A stretch of 64,000 nt of DNA from Halicephalobus mephisto (Eukaryota; Nematoda; Chromadorea; Rhabditida; Panagrolaimidae), in the NCBI GenBank assembly GCA_009193035.1, contig SWDT01000084.1, positions 154,293-218,292 of the forward strand. Direction: 5' to 3'. Below are positions 1-12,290 of this stretch, one piece after another (position 1 is the stretch's first letter; every line of letters starts with the position of its first letter). The notes beneath the pieces were generated by a model that had not been told where the DNA came from, did not search any database, and was given only the letters and a program-made list of their open reading frames with translations. The position numbers were made by a program, and so were the translations under genes.

Positions 1-251
1 TAAAACTAATTGGTCCCTAATATTATTATTCATTAAATATCTCTAGGGGAAAATTGAATGCCATTATAAATAACAAAAATGGATGTCACTACAAAATATC
101 CCAACACGAATTTTTAAAAATTTCAAAAAAAGTTAAAAATTTTTTTAAAATTTCAAAAATAATTAAAAATTCTAAAATTTCAAAAAAAGTTAAATTAAAA
201 AAACATAAATTTTAAAAAAATTCTCAAATTTAAAAAATCATATATAATAAA
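1..251. other. A/T-run DNA, no gene seen
   Basis: Mostly runs of A and T with short degenerate repeats of the type aaaaattt. The motif CCCAACACGAATTTTT near 100-115 is one copy of the CGACACGAA-type motif found throughout the window. I see no coding signal. Confidence 0.6.
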
Positions 252-365
252 GAGCGGAAATGGGCGTTGTTATGAAATTGTCTCGACGCGAATATCAGGG
301 ATCTCATGAGAACTACAGTAACTTGCGCATTGATTTTAATTTTTCGCAATATTTGTTTCGTAATG
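252..365 (-). repeat. Dispersed repeat, single copy inverted relative to the 23.9-24.3 kb array
   Basis: Read on the minus strand, this segment matches the roughly 150 bp unit repeated three times at 23870-24300. Shared landmarks are the CTACAGTAA core, CTCATGAGA, GTCTCGACGCGA and the terminal GCGGAAAT. The two loci are 23 kb apart and in opposite orientation, so this is a dispersed family and not one local array. Confidence 0.7.
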
Positions 366-718
366 TGCGGGTAATTTCGTAATTGGTGCTGTGCCAATGT
401 AGGTTTTATTTACTTTTGCGCATCCGTTATTATGTTAAAGTACTGATAGATGATGAAGCAGTAGTTGGTACCTCTGTTATTCCTATACGAAGAGATCGTC
501 CACGAATTCATTCCATCGTGGATAGGCAAAATTACTACTGGCGCTCGGATGATAGCAACGCTTACAATGCTTTCAAAACCAACGCATTAGACGAAGAAGA
601 TATGATTGCCTTTCGGAAGCAGAAAGAGCAGACTACCTCCTGCAGAGACAAATAAATATGTAGGTAAGTTTATATATTATTAAAGTAAATAATATATTAA
701 AATCCTTTCTTCAGAAAT

Positions 719-1860
719 CTACGAAACCGAAAGTAGCTATTTGTGATGATGACTTTATTCCTTCAATGTGGAATTCGTTGAATGCTATGGATATCGAATG
801 TATCTGTTATCATACACGTCACTTCTATTTTGAGCAAGAAAAATCTCAACTGAGGTTTGATCAAGTCAATCTTACTATGTCTACTTGCCCTCAAACTAAT
901 GATATTTCTTGAAGATGATCATGTCTACGCAGGGAATTTCAAAAAGAATATTAGAAGATACGACAATGCTTTTCTATGACATCTCTGCCGGCGAAATTAG
1001 ACTTTTCAAGAAATCATGGTCTATTTTTAAACTTCATGACCAAATCTACTATCTGCTGATGACAGTTGAATGATGATATTTTCCCGAAGTATCTTCAGCT
1101 CTACTTCTTAAATTCAAATGAAGCTGATCGTGAGCGATTAGGTCATCTAGGCAATGATACTTTCTTTGTGTTATAACTACTTTGGCGCATTTGCTGAATG
1201 AGAATAATGTCTATGCTAAATCATTTAAAATGATGAAAGACATTATTACAGAAAGAAATCTCGGGCTAAACGCCAGAATAGGCTATCTTCTGTTTTATTA
1301 AAGCAAGCTGGATAGAAATTAATAATAAGTTCTTGGACAATCTTTCTGAGGACACGAAAACTTGAAAGTATGGATAAAGCTGAACGTAATGATCTTACTA
1401 TTAAATTTCTTAACAGCTTGATACCTGCAGGATAGTCATCATATAACCTGCATCTCAAAAAAGGAGCTACAGAGAAGCTTCGTGATTTACATATTAATAA
1501 GGGTCTGTACAATGGTACCAGGCTGACTATACAGTATATGGATAAATATATTTTAGGATGTAAAATCGCAGCTGGTAATAATAAAGATCAGTGCATATTG
1601 ATCTTGCGCATCGCCTTTCCCGTAGGAGAAGACAATTCACTATTTCGTTTAAATAAGGTAATTCCCAACAAGATTAGCTTTCACTATAGTTATTAACAAA
1701 AGTGAAGGCCAAACTTTTCGTAGAATAGGTTTATATCTACTCATTCCAATCTTCTCCCACAACCAACTGTATGTGGCTTGCCCTAGAATACGTAGAGAAA
1801 ATTTAAAAATTTGAGTCCCAAAAGGGAAAATCCTAATAATGTAGTTTATAAAGAATTATT
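719..1860 (+). pseudogene. Helitron replicase/helicase pseudogene fragments
   Basis: The translated fragments follow the order of a Helitron protein. About 755-850 reads MDIECICYHTRHFYFEQEK, the Cys/His block of the Helitron helicase-like N-terminal region. About 930-1000 gives an FKKNIRRYDNAF-like piece, and about 1085-1140 gives PKYLQLYFLNSNEADRERL. About 1450-1530 gives KGATEKLRDLHINKGLYNGT. About 1690-1800 gives KSEGQTFRRIG and HNQLYVACPRIRRE, corresponding to the C-terminal PIF1-type helicase motifs, and the end reads NNVVYKELL then stop. Frame changes and internal stops (for example after 908 and near 1697) show that it is not functional. The region between the two halves is too short for an intact protein, so a large internal deletion is inferred. 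Confidence 0.75.
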
Positions 1861-1988
1861 GTAGATTTTAATATATATATATATTGTATTACTATTTTTA
1901 AGGTTTTAGAATATGAATAGATGTATATAATTTTTAAACGAATTAAAAATATCCAAAACAATCAAAACGGCAGGTTCCAAGAGCAAAG

Positions 1989-2007
1989 AGCCCGCCGAAG
2001 GCGGGCT
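1989..2007 (+). other. Helitron 3' terminal hairpin
   Basis: An eight-base GC-rich stem (AGCCCGCC / GGCGGGCT) with a three-base loop stands out in very A/T-rich DNA. CTTG follows at 2014-2017. Helitrons end in such a hairpin followed by CTRR; CTTG is one change from CTAG. Confidence 0.75.
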
Positions 2008-2094
2008 GCTTCGCTTGTATTTTTAAAAAATAAAAAAATTCTAAAATTTCAAAAATAATTAAAAATTTAAAAAAAAGTTAAAAATTTCTTTAAA

Positions 2095-2830
2095 TTCTGA
2101 AATATTTCGGATATTTCTGCAAAAATTAATGACTTTGGAATTTTTTGTTGGATTCTGGACAGTTAGAAGAATTTTTTAGGGAATTCTAAGAGATTTGAAA
2201 AAAACTTTCAAAATGCCTCGGATGTTTCTATGAAGTTTTCAAAACATTACAGTAGATTCTGGAGAATTCTAGAAGTCTTCATTAAATTCGAAAAACTTTT
2301 GAAATATTCTGGAGGCTTTCAAAATCCCCTACAGTATTCTGGAAAATTCCAGAAAATCCTAGCAATTCTTACAGTATTCCAGATGATCCCAAAAAACTCT
2401 AAAAATGTCTACAGTATCCTAAAAAATTCCGAAAGATTTTAGAAGATCTTAGAAGTTTCTACAATATTCTGGAGGATTTTACAAAACTCTAAAAATGTCT
2501 ACAGTATTCTAGAAAATCACCAAAGTTTCTACAATATTCTAAAAAACTTCACGAAATGATGGAAATTTCTACAGTGTTCTGGAATATCCCAAAACTTCTA
2601 AAATGTCTACAGTATTCTCAAAAATGATGGAAATTTCTACAGTATTCTAGAAAATTTCACGAAATGATGGGAATTTCTACAGTGTTCTGGAATATCCCAA
2701 AACTTCTAAAATGTCTACAGTATTCTCAAAAATGATGGAAATTTCTACAGTATTCTAGAAAATTTTACGAAATCATTGAAATTTCTACAGTGTTCTGGAA
2801 TATCCCATTATATTCCGAAGATTCCTCTAG
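2095..2830. repeat. Degenerate array, unit around TTCTACAGTATTCTAGAAAA
   Basis: Roughly 25-60 bp units built on TCTACAGTATTCT and AAAATTCC are repeated throughout. A longer unit of about 110 bp, including AAATGATGGAAATTTCTACAG, is repeated at about 2545-2800. The 70-codon open frame at 2230-2442 is repeat translation and not a gene. The array lies directly 3' of the last visible exon of the minus-strand gene at 2851-4478. Confidence 0.75.
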
Positions 2831-2850
2831 GATTATAATTTAAAACTTAC

Positions 2851-4478
2851 AGCTCGAAGCAGAACTTTTTCCGGAACACTGAATCTCCTTCCTTTGAAGC
2901 AAACAGGTGCAGGAAATTCTTCATCGTCATCTTCCATTTCGCAATCGTCCTCGAATTGCGAATCGTTGCTGCTTTTCCTTTCCGACGGCAAATGTTCCGA
3001 AACTTGTCTTTGAAGTTTCGGTTTCCTAGCAGATCCGGGATACTGAAATTATTCAAATTTACTAAATAATTTATTTTTTAAGCAAAATTCAAATTTTTAA
3101 AAACTTTCGGAAGGATTTCCAAAAATTTAACATCTCTCATGTCAGATTTGTGAATTTTTATATTTTTGAAAAGTTAAAATAAAATAAAAATTAGGTGATT
3201 TTTAGAGAACACGAGTCCCTAGACCCCCAAGTACCCTCTGTAAGGAAATTCCCGAATTTTTAGGAACGAACCCCTAAATTCTCTTCTATCCAGATTTCGA
3301 AACTCCTCAAACTTCTCGTGGATAAATTTTCAAACTCCCAAGTCCCTTGTAAATAACTTTGAAAAACTCCCCGTCTTGTAAATGAACCCCTTAAACTCTC
3401 ATCACTGACCTTCTGAATACTATATGAATAAACTCAAAACTTTTAGGCCTTCTGAATACCTTTAAAAATAAACTCTCAAAACTTCAGACTCCTTAATCAA
3501 CGCTTCATTAATGAACCTCTAAACCTCTGACTACACTTATGACTAAGCATCTAAAATTGAAAATTAATCTCCAAATTTCCTACAAATTCCTGAACCCCTT
3601 ATATATATTTTAAATTACTCTTAACTATTCTTTCTGAATATATTCCTAGACCCTTTGACTACCCTTACGAATAACCGTCCAAAATTCTAGACCTTTTGTG
3701 AATAAATCCCTGACTCTCTAGATCTCTGTTGAATTACTTTTAACTATCCTTTATAAAAGACCCTCTACCTTTGCGAATAACTATTTAAACTTTAGACCTT
3801 TTGTGAATAAATTCCTAAACCCCTAGACCTCTTTTGAGTTAACTTTTTCCTTTTCCGATTATTTTTTCCCATCAAAATGAATAATCAATCAATGTTTTTT
3901 TTGTTGGCAGTCCCCCCATGTGACTGAATTTTTCGCAATATAATCAAAAATTAGGAAAAATGATAAAATAAACAAACTTTTCCCGTTATGGTTTGTCTTC
4001 TTTGACGAATAAAATCACGTTTAGCTTCAGAAATAGAACCTCTTCGAGAATCTGAACTATCGACTGCAGAATCGTTACTTGGCATTTTACAAGACAACTT
4101 TGGGGGTTTCCCTGGGGGACTATGGTTATGATTAGCATCTGAAGAAATATTTTTCCCATTTGAATTCATTCTTCTGAAGGCTTCTACAGTTTCCTTCAAT
4201 TTCAAAGACAAAGTTCTTTTTCTTTCCCTCATTTCCCGGAGTTGTTCGTTTTCTCCATCGACTAAGACTTCGTCGTCCACTTCCATACGGTTGTTGCCTG
4301 AGGGGGAGCTCTGGTTAGAGTTGTCGGACTCATCTGATCTGAGCGGAAGACAAACTTCCAACTCTTCGACTTCTTCCAATTCCTCGTCCATTGCGTCTAA
4401 TCTCGTTGGGGATTTGTTATTCTGATTCGTACGGACGAGGAATGGACTCATTGAAGTCTGTTCCATCACCCCGATCAT
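2851..4478 (-). CDS. Unrecognised Ser/Thr- and Arg-rich protein, at least two exons, 3' end unresolved
   Basis: I do not recognise this gene. Exon 1 (4478-3978, 167 codons) starts at the first ATG of an open frame and ends at a GTTTGT donor. Exon 2 (3042-2851, 64 codons) follows a TTTCAG acceptor and ends at a perfect GTAAGT. Both junctions are phase 0. The 231 residues seen are hydrophilic, with no signal peptide or membrane segment. They have an acidic stretch (DEELEEVEELEV, about 30-41), a predicted helix (about 75-105), a second acidic cluster in exon 2 and several basophilic-kinase-like sites (RKRT, RRGS, RQRRQT, GRRFS). This composition suggests a phosphoregulated intracellular protein, by inference only. 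If the last donor is not used, the frame reads VSFKL and stops at 2833. If it is used, the next exon lies past the Helitron or outside the window. The intron (3043-3977) is degenerate CCTCTAGACC/TGAATAA-type repeat. Confidence 0.65.
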
Positions 4479-5640
4479 GATTCCGCCGGCAACACACCAG
4501 GCAGATTATTGCTTCGGGTTAATTTTCTCAATTTTTTTAAAAAGTTCTGAAACACTAAATGATAGTATTTAAAAAAGTGAAAATTAACGTTATTACGAAA
4601 TCGTCCCGACACGAATTTCCGAAAAATTCCAAAAACCACATTAGAACTAATTTTTTACAAAATTATCCCGACACGAATCTGGAACTCTCACAACGAATTT
4701 CAAAATTAGAGCATTATAAAAGTAAATTTCTTCCAAAATGGTCTCGACACGAATTCCTAGAACTTGTTAGGAATCTCAGACATTTGATTTTAGATAATTC
4801 CAAGTCTATCAGATGCTAGAGTTCCAAAAGTTAGTAATCCAATTCCATCAAAAGTGAATTTTTTTGAAAAATGATCTCGACAAAAATCTTCGGAATTGCT
4901 TAGGATCTACAATCACCCTGTAACTTTCTGTTTTTCATGACGGTTTCGTAATCACGCAATCATAAAACTCCAAGATTAGCGTTATTAGTCTCGACACGAA
5001 TTTTCAGAACTTTTCTGAAACCCAAAATAACTAATTCGATTATACACAATTATTTCGTCATTTCACATGATTCTGTAATCAAGTTTTTAGAACCATATTC
5101 TGCCTGGATGTATCTGGAGACTTCTGGATCGGGGTATATGGGATATATAAGTCGGTATTTCAAGAATAATTACACATTAAAATACTCATAAATATTGAAA
5201 ACACCAAAGTATCCCCGACGGACTACTTTGTACGAGAAATAAAGATTTCACGTTTCCGGAGATTGTTATCGTGCTGGGATGAAAACAGGCACTTTGTAGA
5301 AGAGACAAAAAGAGCCAATAAACAAAGATCGCACGGAAAACACTTGGCCAGTCAGTTCGAGTCAGATTTTTCTATTGAAATTCACTTGAAACGTCAAAAC
5401 AAAGTATTTCCTCGCTAAGTACAGTTGTAAATCTAATAGAAATAAAATGACACATAAAAATAAAAACTGAACTTGAGAAAAACAAAAACATTTGAAATTA
5501 TTCATCCCGGCCCACGTTTCCTTAAAATACTCATTTGGTACGCTAGTATTTCCTGGGGATATATTTTGGGATAAATATTTTAAAAATAGAAAGAAAAATG
5601 GGAAAAACAAAAGGAAAAAGAGAAAAACAAAAAAAATATG
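4479..5640. other. Intergenic DNA with dispersed CGACACGAA motifs
   Basis: Several copies of a TCTCGACACGAATTT-type motif occur (near 4602, 4666, 4742, 4988) with loosely repeated flanks. The stretch 5090-5350 is less A/T-rich and looks unique. I see no convincing exon; the short open frames are isolated. Confidence 0.5.
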
Positions 5641-5659
5641 GAAATTTTTAGGATTGATG

Positions 5660-6700
5660 GAAAAATTTTGATCGTTGTTTACGCGGTTTCTCTCGCACTG
5701 GTAAATGTGGATGGTTAATATGGTTTTCAGGCAGTTTCGCGGCGGGAGTTAGATTCGGTACTTTCTGTTGTTTGGGTGAGGCTCTACTCGCGCTGGTGAA
5801 CGAGTGACTTTATAGTTTTTAGGAACTTTCGTGGCGGGATTTTTTAATTTTTTAAGATTTTGTTTGTGTTTAGGAACAATCAACTTTCTGATTTCCAGGA
5901 ATTTCCGTGGTGAAAGTTAATTTAACTTTTTTTCAAATTGTTTTTTAGGCCTAACTCAAGTCCCAGCTGAGAATGAGTAAGTTTTTTTATAATTTTCAGG
6001 GACTTTAGCGGCAGTATTTTATATGTTTTATATTCCTATTGGACCTGAAGATGATTTCCAGGAATTTCCGCAGTAAGAGGTAATTTAACTTTTCTCATTA
6101 ATTTTCAGGCCTAGCTCAAATTCCAACAAAGAATGAGTGCATTTATTATTACCAGGGACTTTAGCGGCAGTATTTTATATATGTTTTATATTCCTATTGG
6201 ACCTGAAAATGATCAACTTCTTGATTTCCAGGAATTTCCGCAGTAGGAATCAATTCAACTTTCCTCATTACTTTTTAGGCCTAGCTCAAATCCCAACTAA
6301 GAATAATCAAATTTATCATGATCTTCAGGAATTTCCGTAGTGAGAGTTATTTTCATTTTTATCTTGAATTCCTATCGCACTAACTTCCACTTCTGTTTGA
6401 AAACTGCAAGCTTCTAGATTCTTAGAAAATTTTGCGACAAGAGTTAATTTCACTCATACTATTTTTCTCTCAAATTCCACTCGCACTGATAAGCTGTGAA
6501 CATTGCTGACTATCGGGAATTTTCGCGACAAGAGTCCATTTCGCTTTATAGCTTTTTGTCCTGAATCCTACTCGCATTTGAAGAAGGTCTCGTCACGACC
6601 TTCAAGGCCTTTCGTAGTGGAAGTTAATTTCGCATTCCATGACATCCTTTCTGTTACTGTAGTTATTGCGCTTTTGAGTTCCTCAGTCAACCGTTAAATC
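5660..6700. repeat. Degenerate array, unit of about 100-130 bp
   Basis: Recurring blocks are GGAATTTCCGCAGTAAGAG, TTTTCAGGCCTAGCTCAAAT and GACTTTAGCGGCAGTATTTT. The copies at 5990-6120 and 6150-6300 are the closest pair. Open frames inside are repeat translation. Confidence 0.7.
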
Positions 6701-7680
6701 CGCACCGAATTAAACAAAACAACAAATATCCTGTAGGGAAAAACTGACGTAGTAATTTCGTAATTTAAAATTATTGTTATTGTTGGAAAAGAAATCACGG
6801 ATCTCAAAATGTGGAATAATCAAAAACAGTTTTTTCAAGAAATAAATATTCTTCACGTAGTTGATGCAAAAAAGCAAAAAAACAATCGTATAGTTCGTAA
6901 GTCACACTGTAAAATATTAAAAATATTTTTGTGGGATTTTCTCGACGCGAATTTTCAGAACTCTCTGGTATGAATAAACACTGTAGATTTTTGGTTTTAT
7001 ATAATTTTGAAGATTAAAACTATATTACAAAAATGAGTGTTTTTATAAAAGTTCCGAAATGTCTCAGAACTTTCCAATTAGGACTAAAAAATAAAGAATT
7101 ATGTTTGTGGTTTTAGTTTCGAAATTACTGTAGTAAATATAAAAATTTCCGTCTAAGAATTTTCAGATTTTCCCGACACGAATTTTTGGAATTCCTCAAC
7201 TAAGACGGAAAACTAAAATTGTGTTTGTAATTCTCCAAGGTTCCAAAGCACTTTTGTACTCAAAAAGATCAATAAAGGTCAAATGGAAAAAATCAAGATT
7301 GGTCCTGGTAATTACGCTGTAATCAGCTGCTGAACAAGCACGCTTCCAGGAAACGTTTATTATCAGCGATAAAACGAAAAAGTTGTTTATCCTAATATTG
7401 GCCAGTTTTTCCAAAAATATATCTTTTAAAATTTTGGAATTTTGGAATAATGAAGGTCGAACACGTTTTTGGACGGCCTTCAAGTGGAAAAATCATGTGG
7501 ACAAAGAACGGGAAACGAGAAAGCCTCTGAAAAAGGAACCAAAGCAAAAGTTCAAATAAAATCGATTCGAAAAAATTCAAACTGAAAACAATCAGAAAAA
7601 AAATAAAATCATATACTGACCTTTTTGGTTTTTAAATATTTGTCGAAAAATCACGGGACAGGACTAGCTCATATTGTTAT
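6700..7680. other. Mostly unique A/T-rich DNA, no gene seen
   Basis: The stretch contains two TCTCGACGCGAATTT / TCCCGACACGAATTTT motif copies (near 6947 and 7171) and no exon-like signal. Two overlapping minus-strand open frames at 7196-7580 lack homology I can recognise. Confidence 0.45.
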
Positions 7681-7879
7681 CTTTTTTAAGGACAAAAAAT
7701 TATAGATTTTTTTCAAAAAAAATCAAATTTTAAATTTAAAAAATAAATTTTTCTAGATATTTTTTTTAAAAGTTATTCTTTTAATTTAAAATTTGATTTT
7801 TTTTTAGATATATTTTCTTTAAAAAAATAAATTTTGAATTTTTTAAAATTATTTAATTTTTTCTGAATACTATGAAGTT

Positions 7880-8345
7880 TTCGGAATATAGTAGAAAATT
7901 TTAAACATTTCAGAATCTAAAGGAAGTTTCTGGAGATTTTCGAGGAGATTCTAGGATTTATTAGAAGATTCTGAGGTTTTAAATTCTCCGAAATTTTTCT
8001 GGAAGTTGTAAAAGGCTTCTAAAGTCTTTCTAGAATCTCTTGGAAATTTATAAAATTCTTCTAGAATTTATTAGAAACTTCTAGAATCTCCTGGAAATTT
8101 TTAAAGTCCTTCTAGAATTTCTTAGAAATTTTTAAAGTCCTTCTAGAATTTATCAAAAACTTCTAGAATCTCTTGGAAATTTTAAAAATCCTTCTAGAAT
8201 CTCCTAGAAATTTTAAAAATCTTTTTAGAATCTCTTAGAAATTTCTGAAGTCCTTCTAGAATCTCCTGGAAATTTTTAAAATCCTTCTAGAATTCATTAG
8301 AAACTTCTGAAGTTCTCCAGAATCTTTTTTCAACTTTTCAAAGAT
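7880..8345. repeat. Tandem array, unit of about 35-40 bp (TTCTAGAATCTCCTGGAAAT)
   Basis: About ten degenerate copies of CTTCTAGAATCTCTTGGAAATTTTTAAAGTC-like units occur in direct orientation. A/T-run DNA precedes it at 7680-7880. Confidence 0.8.
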
Positions 8346-9760
8346 CTAATATAAATTTGAAAAATTTCGAGAAAATTCAGCTTTAAATCTTTTACAATAG
8401 AACGATTGCATCACTTATGAATGAAATCTGACTAGTATCCCCTTAGGCGGCACCAGACGCTCAAAAAATCATCTGACACAACATGCTTTCGCTAGGACAA
8501 CAAACGACAAAAATAATCTTTTAAAAGTACACAGGAAATTCCCGGCTCCCCCATGTCCTTTCAGCTTCAGCATTTTTTAAAAAAACATCTTGGAAAAAAA
8601 TTATTCAAAAATTAAAAAAGTTTAAAATTATTAAAAAACTAAAAAATATTATTTTAAAAATAAAAATTAGAAAAAAATAAAATCATTTAAAAATTAAAAA
8701 AAAATAAAATTATTTAAAAATTTTAAAATTAAAAAAAAATTATTTTAAAAATTAAAAAAATTGAAATTATTTAAAAATTTAAAAAAAAATAAAGTTATTC
8801 CATAATTTAAGGAAATTAAAGTTATTTTAAAATTTCAAAAAAAGGATTAAAAGTTTTTTTGGATTATTTTTGGAAATTAAAAAGTGAATGAAAAACAAGA
8901 TTATTCAATTTTGTACTTTTTGAATAAATTTCCAAAATTAATTTTAATAAAGTACTATATTTAAATTTTATTTTAGGATTTAAAAAAAATTAATTTTAGG
9001 ATTTTTTTAAAATTAATTTTATTTTAGGATTTAAAAAAAATAATTTTTTTAGAGTTTTTTAAAAAATTAATTTTTTGGAGTTTTTTAAAAATTAATTTTA
9101 TTTTAGAGTTTTTTTAAAAAATAATTTTTTTAGATTTAAAAAAAAATAATTTTTTTAGAATTTTTTAAGAAATTATTTTTTTTAGAATTAAAAAAAATAA
9201 ATTTAGCCACATTTTCCGGAAAAATGATAGTTCGAAATCCAGACAAAACAAAAATCGACACGAGTTTTCTAAAACAAAAAAAACAAAGATTGTCATATAT
9301 AATCTCAAAAACCTCTAAAAGTTCATATTACTGTAAAAATCAAAAATAAATATTTTTAAAATTAAAAATTAAGAAATGTGAGAAAATTGAAAAATTTTAA
9401 ATTTTCAAAATTTAGGAAAATTAAAATTATTAAATTTTAAGAAATTTAAAAATTCGAATTTTAGATTTTTAAAAATAATTTTATTGTAAAAATTAAAAAT
9501 GAATATTTTCAAAAAAATTTTTCGATTTTAAATTTTTCTGTAAATTTTTAAAGAATTTTGGAAAATTCGAAAATTTTGAATACGAATTTTAAAAAATTTT
9601 ACTTTTACGAAAACGACGAATCAGAGCTTCGTTTTTATCAAAGTTGAAAATCAAAATTTGGATTTTCTGCGTTAAAAAACATTTTATTTTTTTTAAAAAT
9701 TTATTTTATCTAAATTACTAAAATTTGATATCCGGATTTTTGGAATCAAAACATGGCTTT
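8346..9760. other. Short unique stretch, then long A/T-run DNA
   Basis: About 8390-8580 is less A/T-rich and seems unique, without a readable exon. From 8580 to 9600 the DNA is almost entirely runs of A and T with an AATTATTTTAAAAATTAAA flavour. No gene is seen. Confidence 0.5.
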
Positions 9761-9764
9761 GTGT

Positions 9765-10480
9765 CTCAGCACGAAAAGTTTAATTTTGACACCGGCCTTT
9801 GACCTCGATTCTAATTTCGACTTTTGATAAAAATGATAAGAGATTTTAGCTCTAAATATGCATTTAGATACGGTAGAATTTGAAAGGGAGAAATTCGAGA
9901 ATTTTGATCTTAGCACGAAAAGTTCGATTTTGATTTTGACTTTTGATAAAAATAAAAATAGTCAAATTTTAAATATGAATTTAGGTACGGTAGAATTTTG
10001 TCTCAACACGGAAAGTTCAATTTTGACTTTTGATAAAAATAAAAATAGTCAAATTTTAAATATGAATTTAGGTATGGTGATTTTTTGAAAAGGAATTTTC
10101 GAATTTTGTCTTAAAACGAAAAGTTCAATTTTGACTTTTGATAGAAATAAAAATATTCAAATTTCAAATATGAATTTAGGTATGATGATTTTTTGAAAAG
10201 GAATTTTCGAATTTGATCTTAGCACGAAAAGTTCGATTTTGATTTTGACTTTTGATAAAGATAAAAATATTTAAGTTTCAAATATGAATTTAGGTATAGT
10301 GATTTTTTGAAAAAAATTTTCGAATTTGATCTTAGCACGAAAAGTTCAATTTTGATTTTGACTTTTGATAAAGATAAAAATATTTAAGTTTCAAATATGA
10401 ATTTAGGTATGATGATTTTTTGAAAAGAAATTTTCGAATTTGATCTTAGTACGAAAAGTTCAATTTTGACGTCGACCTCT
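9765..10480. repeat. Tandem array, unit of about 90-125 bp
   Basis: Six or so direct copies share the landmarks AGCACGAAAAGTTCGATTTT, GACTTTTGATAAA and AATATGAATTTAGGTA(C/T)GG. The plus-strand open frame at 9858-10088 is two repeats translated and not a gene. Confidence 0.8.
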
Positions 10481-10489
10481 GATCGTCAA

Positions 10490-10850
10490 ACTGTAATAAA
10501 AGTAAGCTGTTTTTCTTCCGTTAAAAGAAAAAATAATGTGTCAAAACTATCATAAGATGATCCAAAGCCGAGCCAAGACCACGGGACAGATGTTTTTCAA
10601 ATTTTCTCAGATAAAACTCCAGAAAGTTTTTCTTGTGATTTTCATTGACAAACAATCATTTCAGAATAATCGAAATCAATAAAAAAATTTTGATTTTGAA
10701 CCAACGTTGTTGACCTTTCCAGATTCATTTTTAGAAATCACACACCTATAAAAATAAAAAAAAAACAATTACGAAATTTTAGAACCTTTTTAATTTCAAA
10801 ATGTTTAATTTAAATTTTTTATTTTTCATTGGATTCTGGAAAATTCTGAT
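10490..10850. other. Unique A/T-rich DNA, no gene seen
   Basis: No exon-like signal or repeat is visible here. Confidence 0.4.
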
Positions 10851-10854
10851 TTAA

Positions 10855-11135
10855 GGAAATTTTTGGCGAAATGTGAAAATTGCTAAATTTGAATTTTTGG
10901 CAAAGTGTGGAAATTGCCAAATTCGAATTTTCGGCGAAATGTGAAAAAATTGTCAAATTCGAATTTTTAGCGAAATGTGAAAAAATTGTCAAATTCGAAT
11001 TTTTGGCAAAGTGTGAAAATTGCCAAATTCGAATTTTTGGCAAAGTGTGAAAATTGCCAAATTCGAATTTTTGGCGAAATGTGAATGAATGTCAAATTTG
11101 AATTTTTGGCGAAATGTGAATGAATGTCAATTATG
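10855..11135. repeat. Tandem array with GCCAAATTCGAATTTTTGGC palindromic units
   Basis: About seven units of 36-41 bp. Each contains a near-palindrome GCCAAATTCGAATTTTTGGC followed by AAAGTGTGAAAATT. A related array occurs at 34905-35160. The minus-strand open frame here is repeat translation. Confidence 0.85.
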
Positions 11136-12060
11136 ATTTTTTAGATGTTATAAAAATTAAAAATTGGTATTTTTGCATAAAATTTTAAAAATAATTTTTA
11201 AATTTTGAAAGATTCCGAAAAATTTTGGAAGATTCTAAAATTTTTTTAATTTCAAAAATCCTTGAATTCTGGAATTTTTAAAAAATTTTTAATTTCGAAA
11301 ATTTTAATTTCCAAATTTAAAAAAAAATTAAAATTAGTTTTTTTTGCAACAGACACGTAAAAAAGTAATTTTTTATAAAAAAAATTCATAAATTTTTAAA
11401 ATTTATCGATTAAGCCAAAAATTTACGAAAAAAATATAATTGAATTTTTTATTGAAAAAAATTATAACAGTAACTACAAAACCGAATCGGATTAGATTTG
11501 GAAAAATTGGTCGACAGAAATTTTCGAAGATTTCATGCAACTACAATTTTGAAGCGGATTTTAGGATTTTTTTAGAAAACGGAAGGATTTTGGATATTTG
11601 GAATTTTATGGAAACTAAAAAATTTTTTAAGTTTTATGAAAATTTAAAAAATATTTTAGTTTCCATAAAATTCTAAAATTTTTTAAGTTTAATGGAAATT
11701 TAAAAAATTTTAGAATTTTGTGGAAACTAAAAAATTTTAGAACTTTATAGAAATTTTAAAAAATTTTAGAATTTTATAGAAATTTTAAAAAATTTTAGAA
11801 TTTTATAGAAATTTTAAAAAATTTTAGAATTTTATAGAAATTTTAAAAAATTTTAGAATTTTATGGAAATTAAAAAAATTTTTTAAATTTTATGAAAATT
11901 AAAAAAACATTTTTAGAATTTTATAGAAATTTTAAAAAATTTAAAATATTTTATGGAAATTTTTTAGTTTTTAGAATTTTATAGAAATTTTAAAAAATTT
12001 TGTAGAAGTTAAAAAAAAATTAAATTTTTAAAAATTAAAAAATAATTTAAAAATTAAAAA
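11136..12060. repeat. A/T-run DNA and a 27-32 bp tandem array
   Basis: From about 11590 to 12010 a unit TTTTAGAATTTTATAGAAAT plus TTTAAAAAAT is repeated about 14 times. The earlier part is A/T-run DNA with a weak open frame at 11440-11676 that runs into the array. Confidence 0.75.
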
Positions 12061-12290
12061 TAGAAAAATAATAGATGACCTGAGGGCTTGTTAAATTAGT
12101 ACAACGAAGCTTCGAGAGTTTCCAGTTGAATGCCGTCAGCTACTTTTCTCGCGTTCCTTGACGACAAAACTGGCGAAGGGAAAACGAACATCCTTGTCAA
12201 AAAATTGTTTTTTCAAAGGCCACTAACCAGGCTTCATAGTTCGAGGATAAATTAAGCATTACTCGCGGCAAAATCAACGTCTTTTTAGAG
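12061..12290. other. Unique, less A/T-rich stretch
   Basis: A 200 bp island of more balanced composition. I tried both strands and found no frame bounded by convincing splice sites, so the function is unknown. Confidence 0.35.

Larger units (their letters stand above)
383..2017 (+). mobile_element. Degenerate Helitron (rolling-circle transposon) remnant
   Basis: The 3' end is recognisable. A short GC-rich hairpin (1989-2007) is followed seven bases later by CTTG, close to the CTRR end typical of Helitrons. Upstream lie decayed pieces of a Rep/helicase polyprotein (about 719-1860). The 5' boundary is not resolved. The 90-codon open frame at 383-655 may be part of the element, but I cannot match it to a domain. 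The element has stops and frameshifts and appears to lack the middle of the polyprotein, including the Rep catalytic region and the first helicase motifs, so it is dead and truncated. Confidence 0.7.

Noticed and set aside
1246..1512. 88-codon minus-strand frame
   Set aside because: It lies antisense to the Helitron helicase remnant and shows no features of its own.
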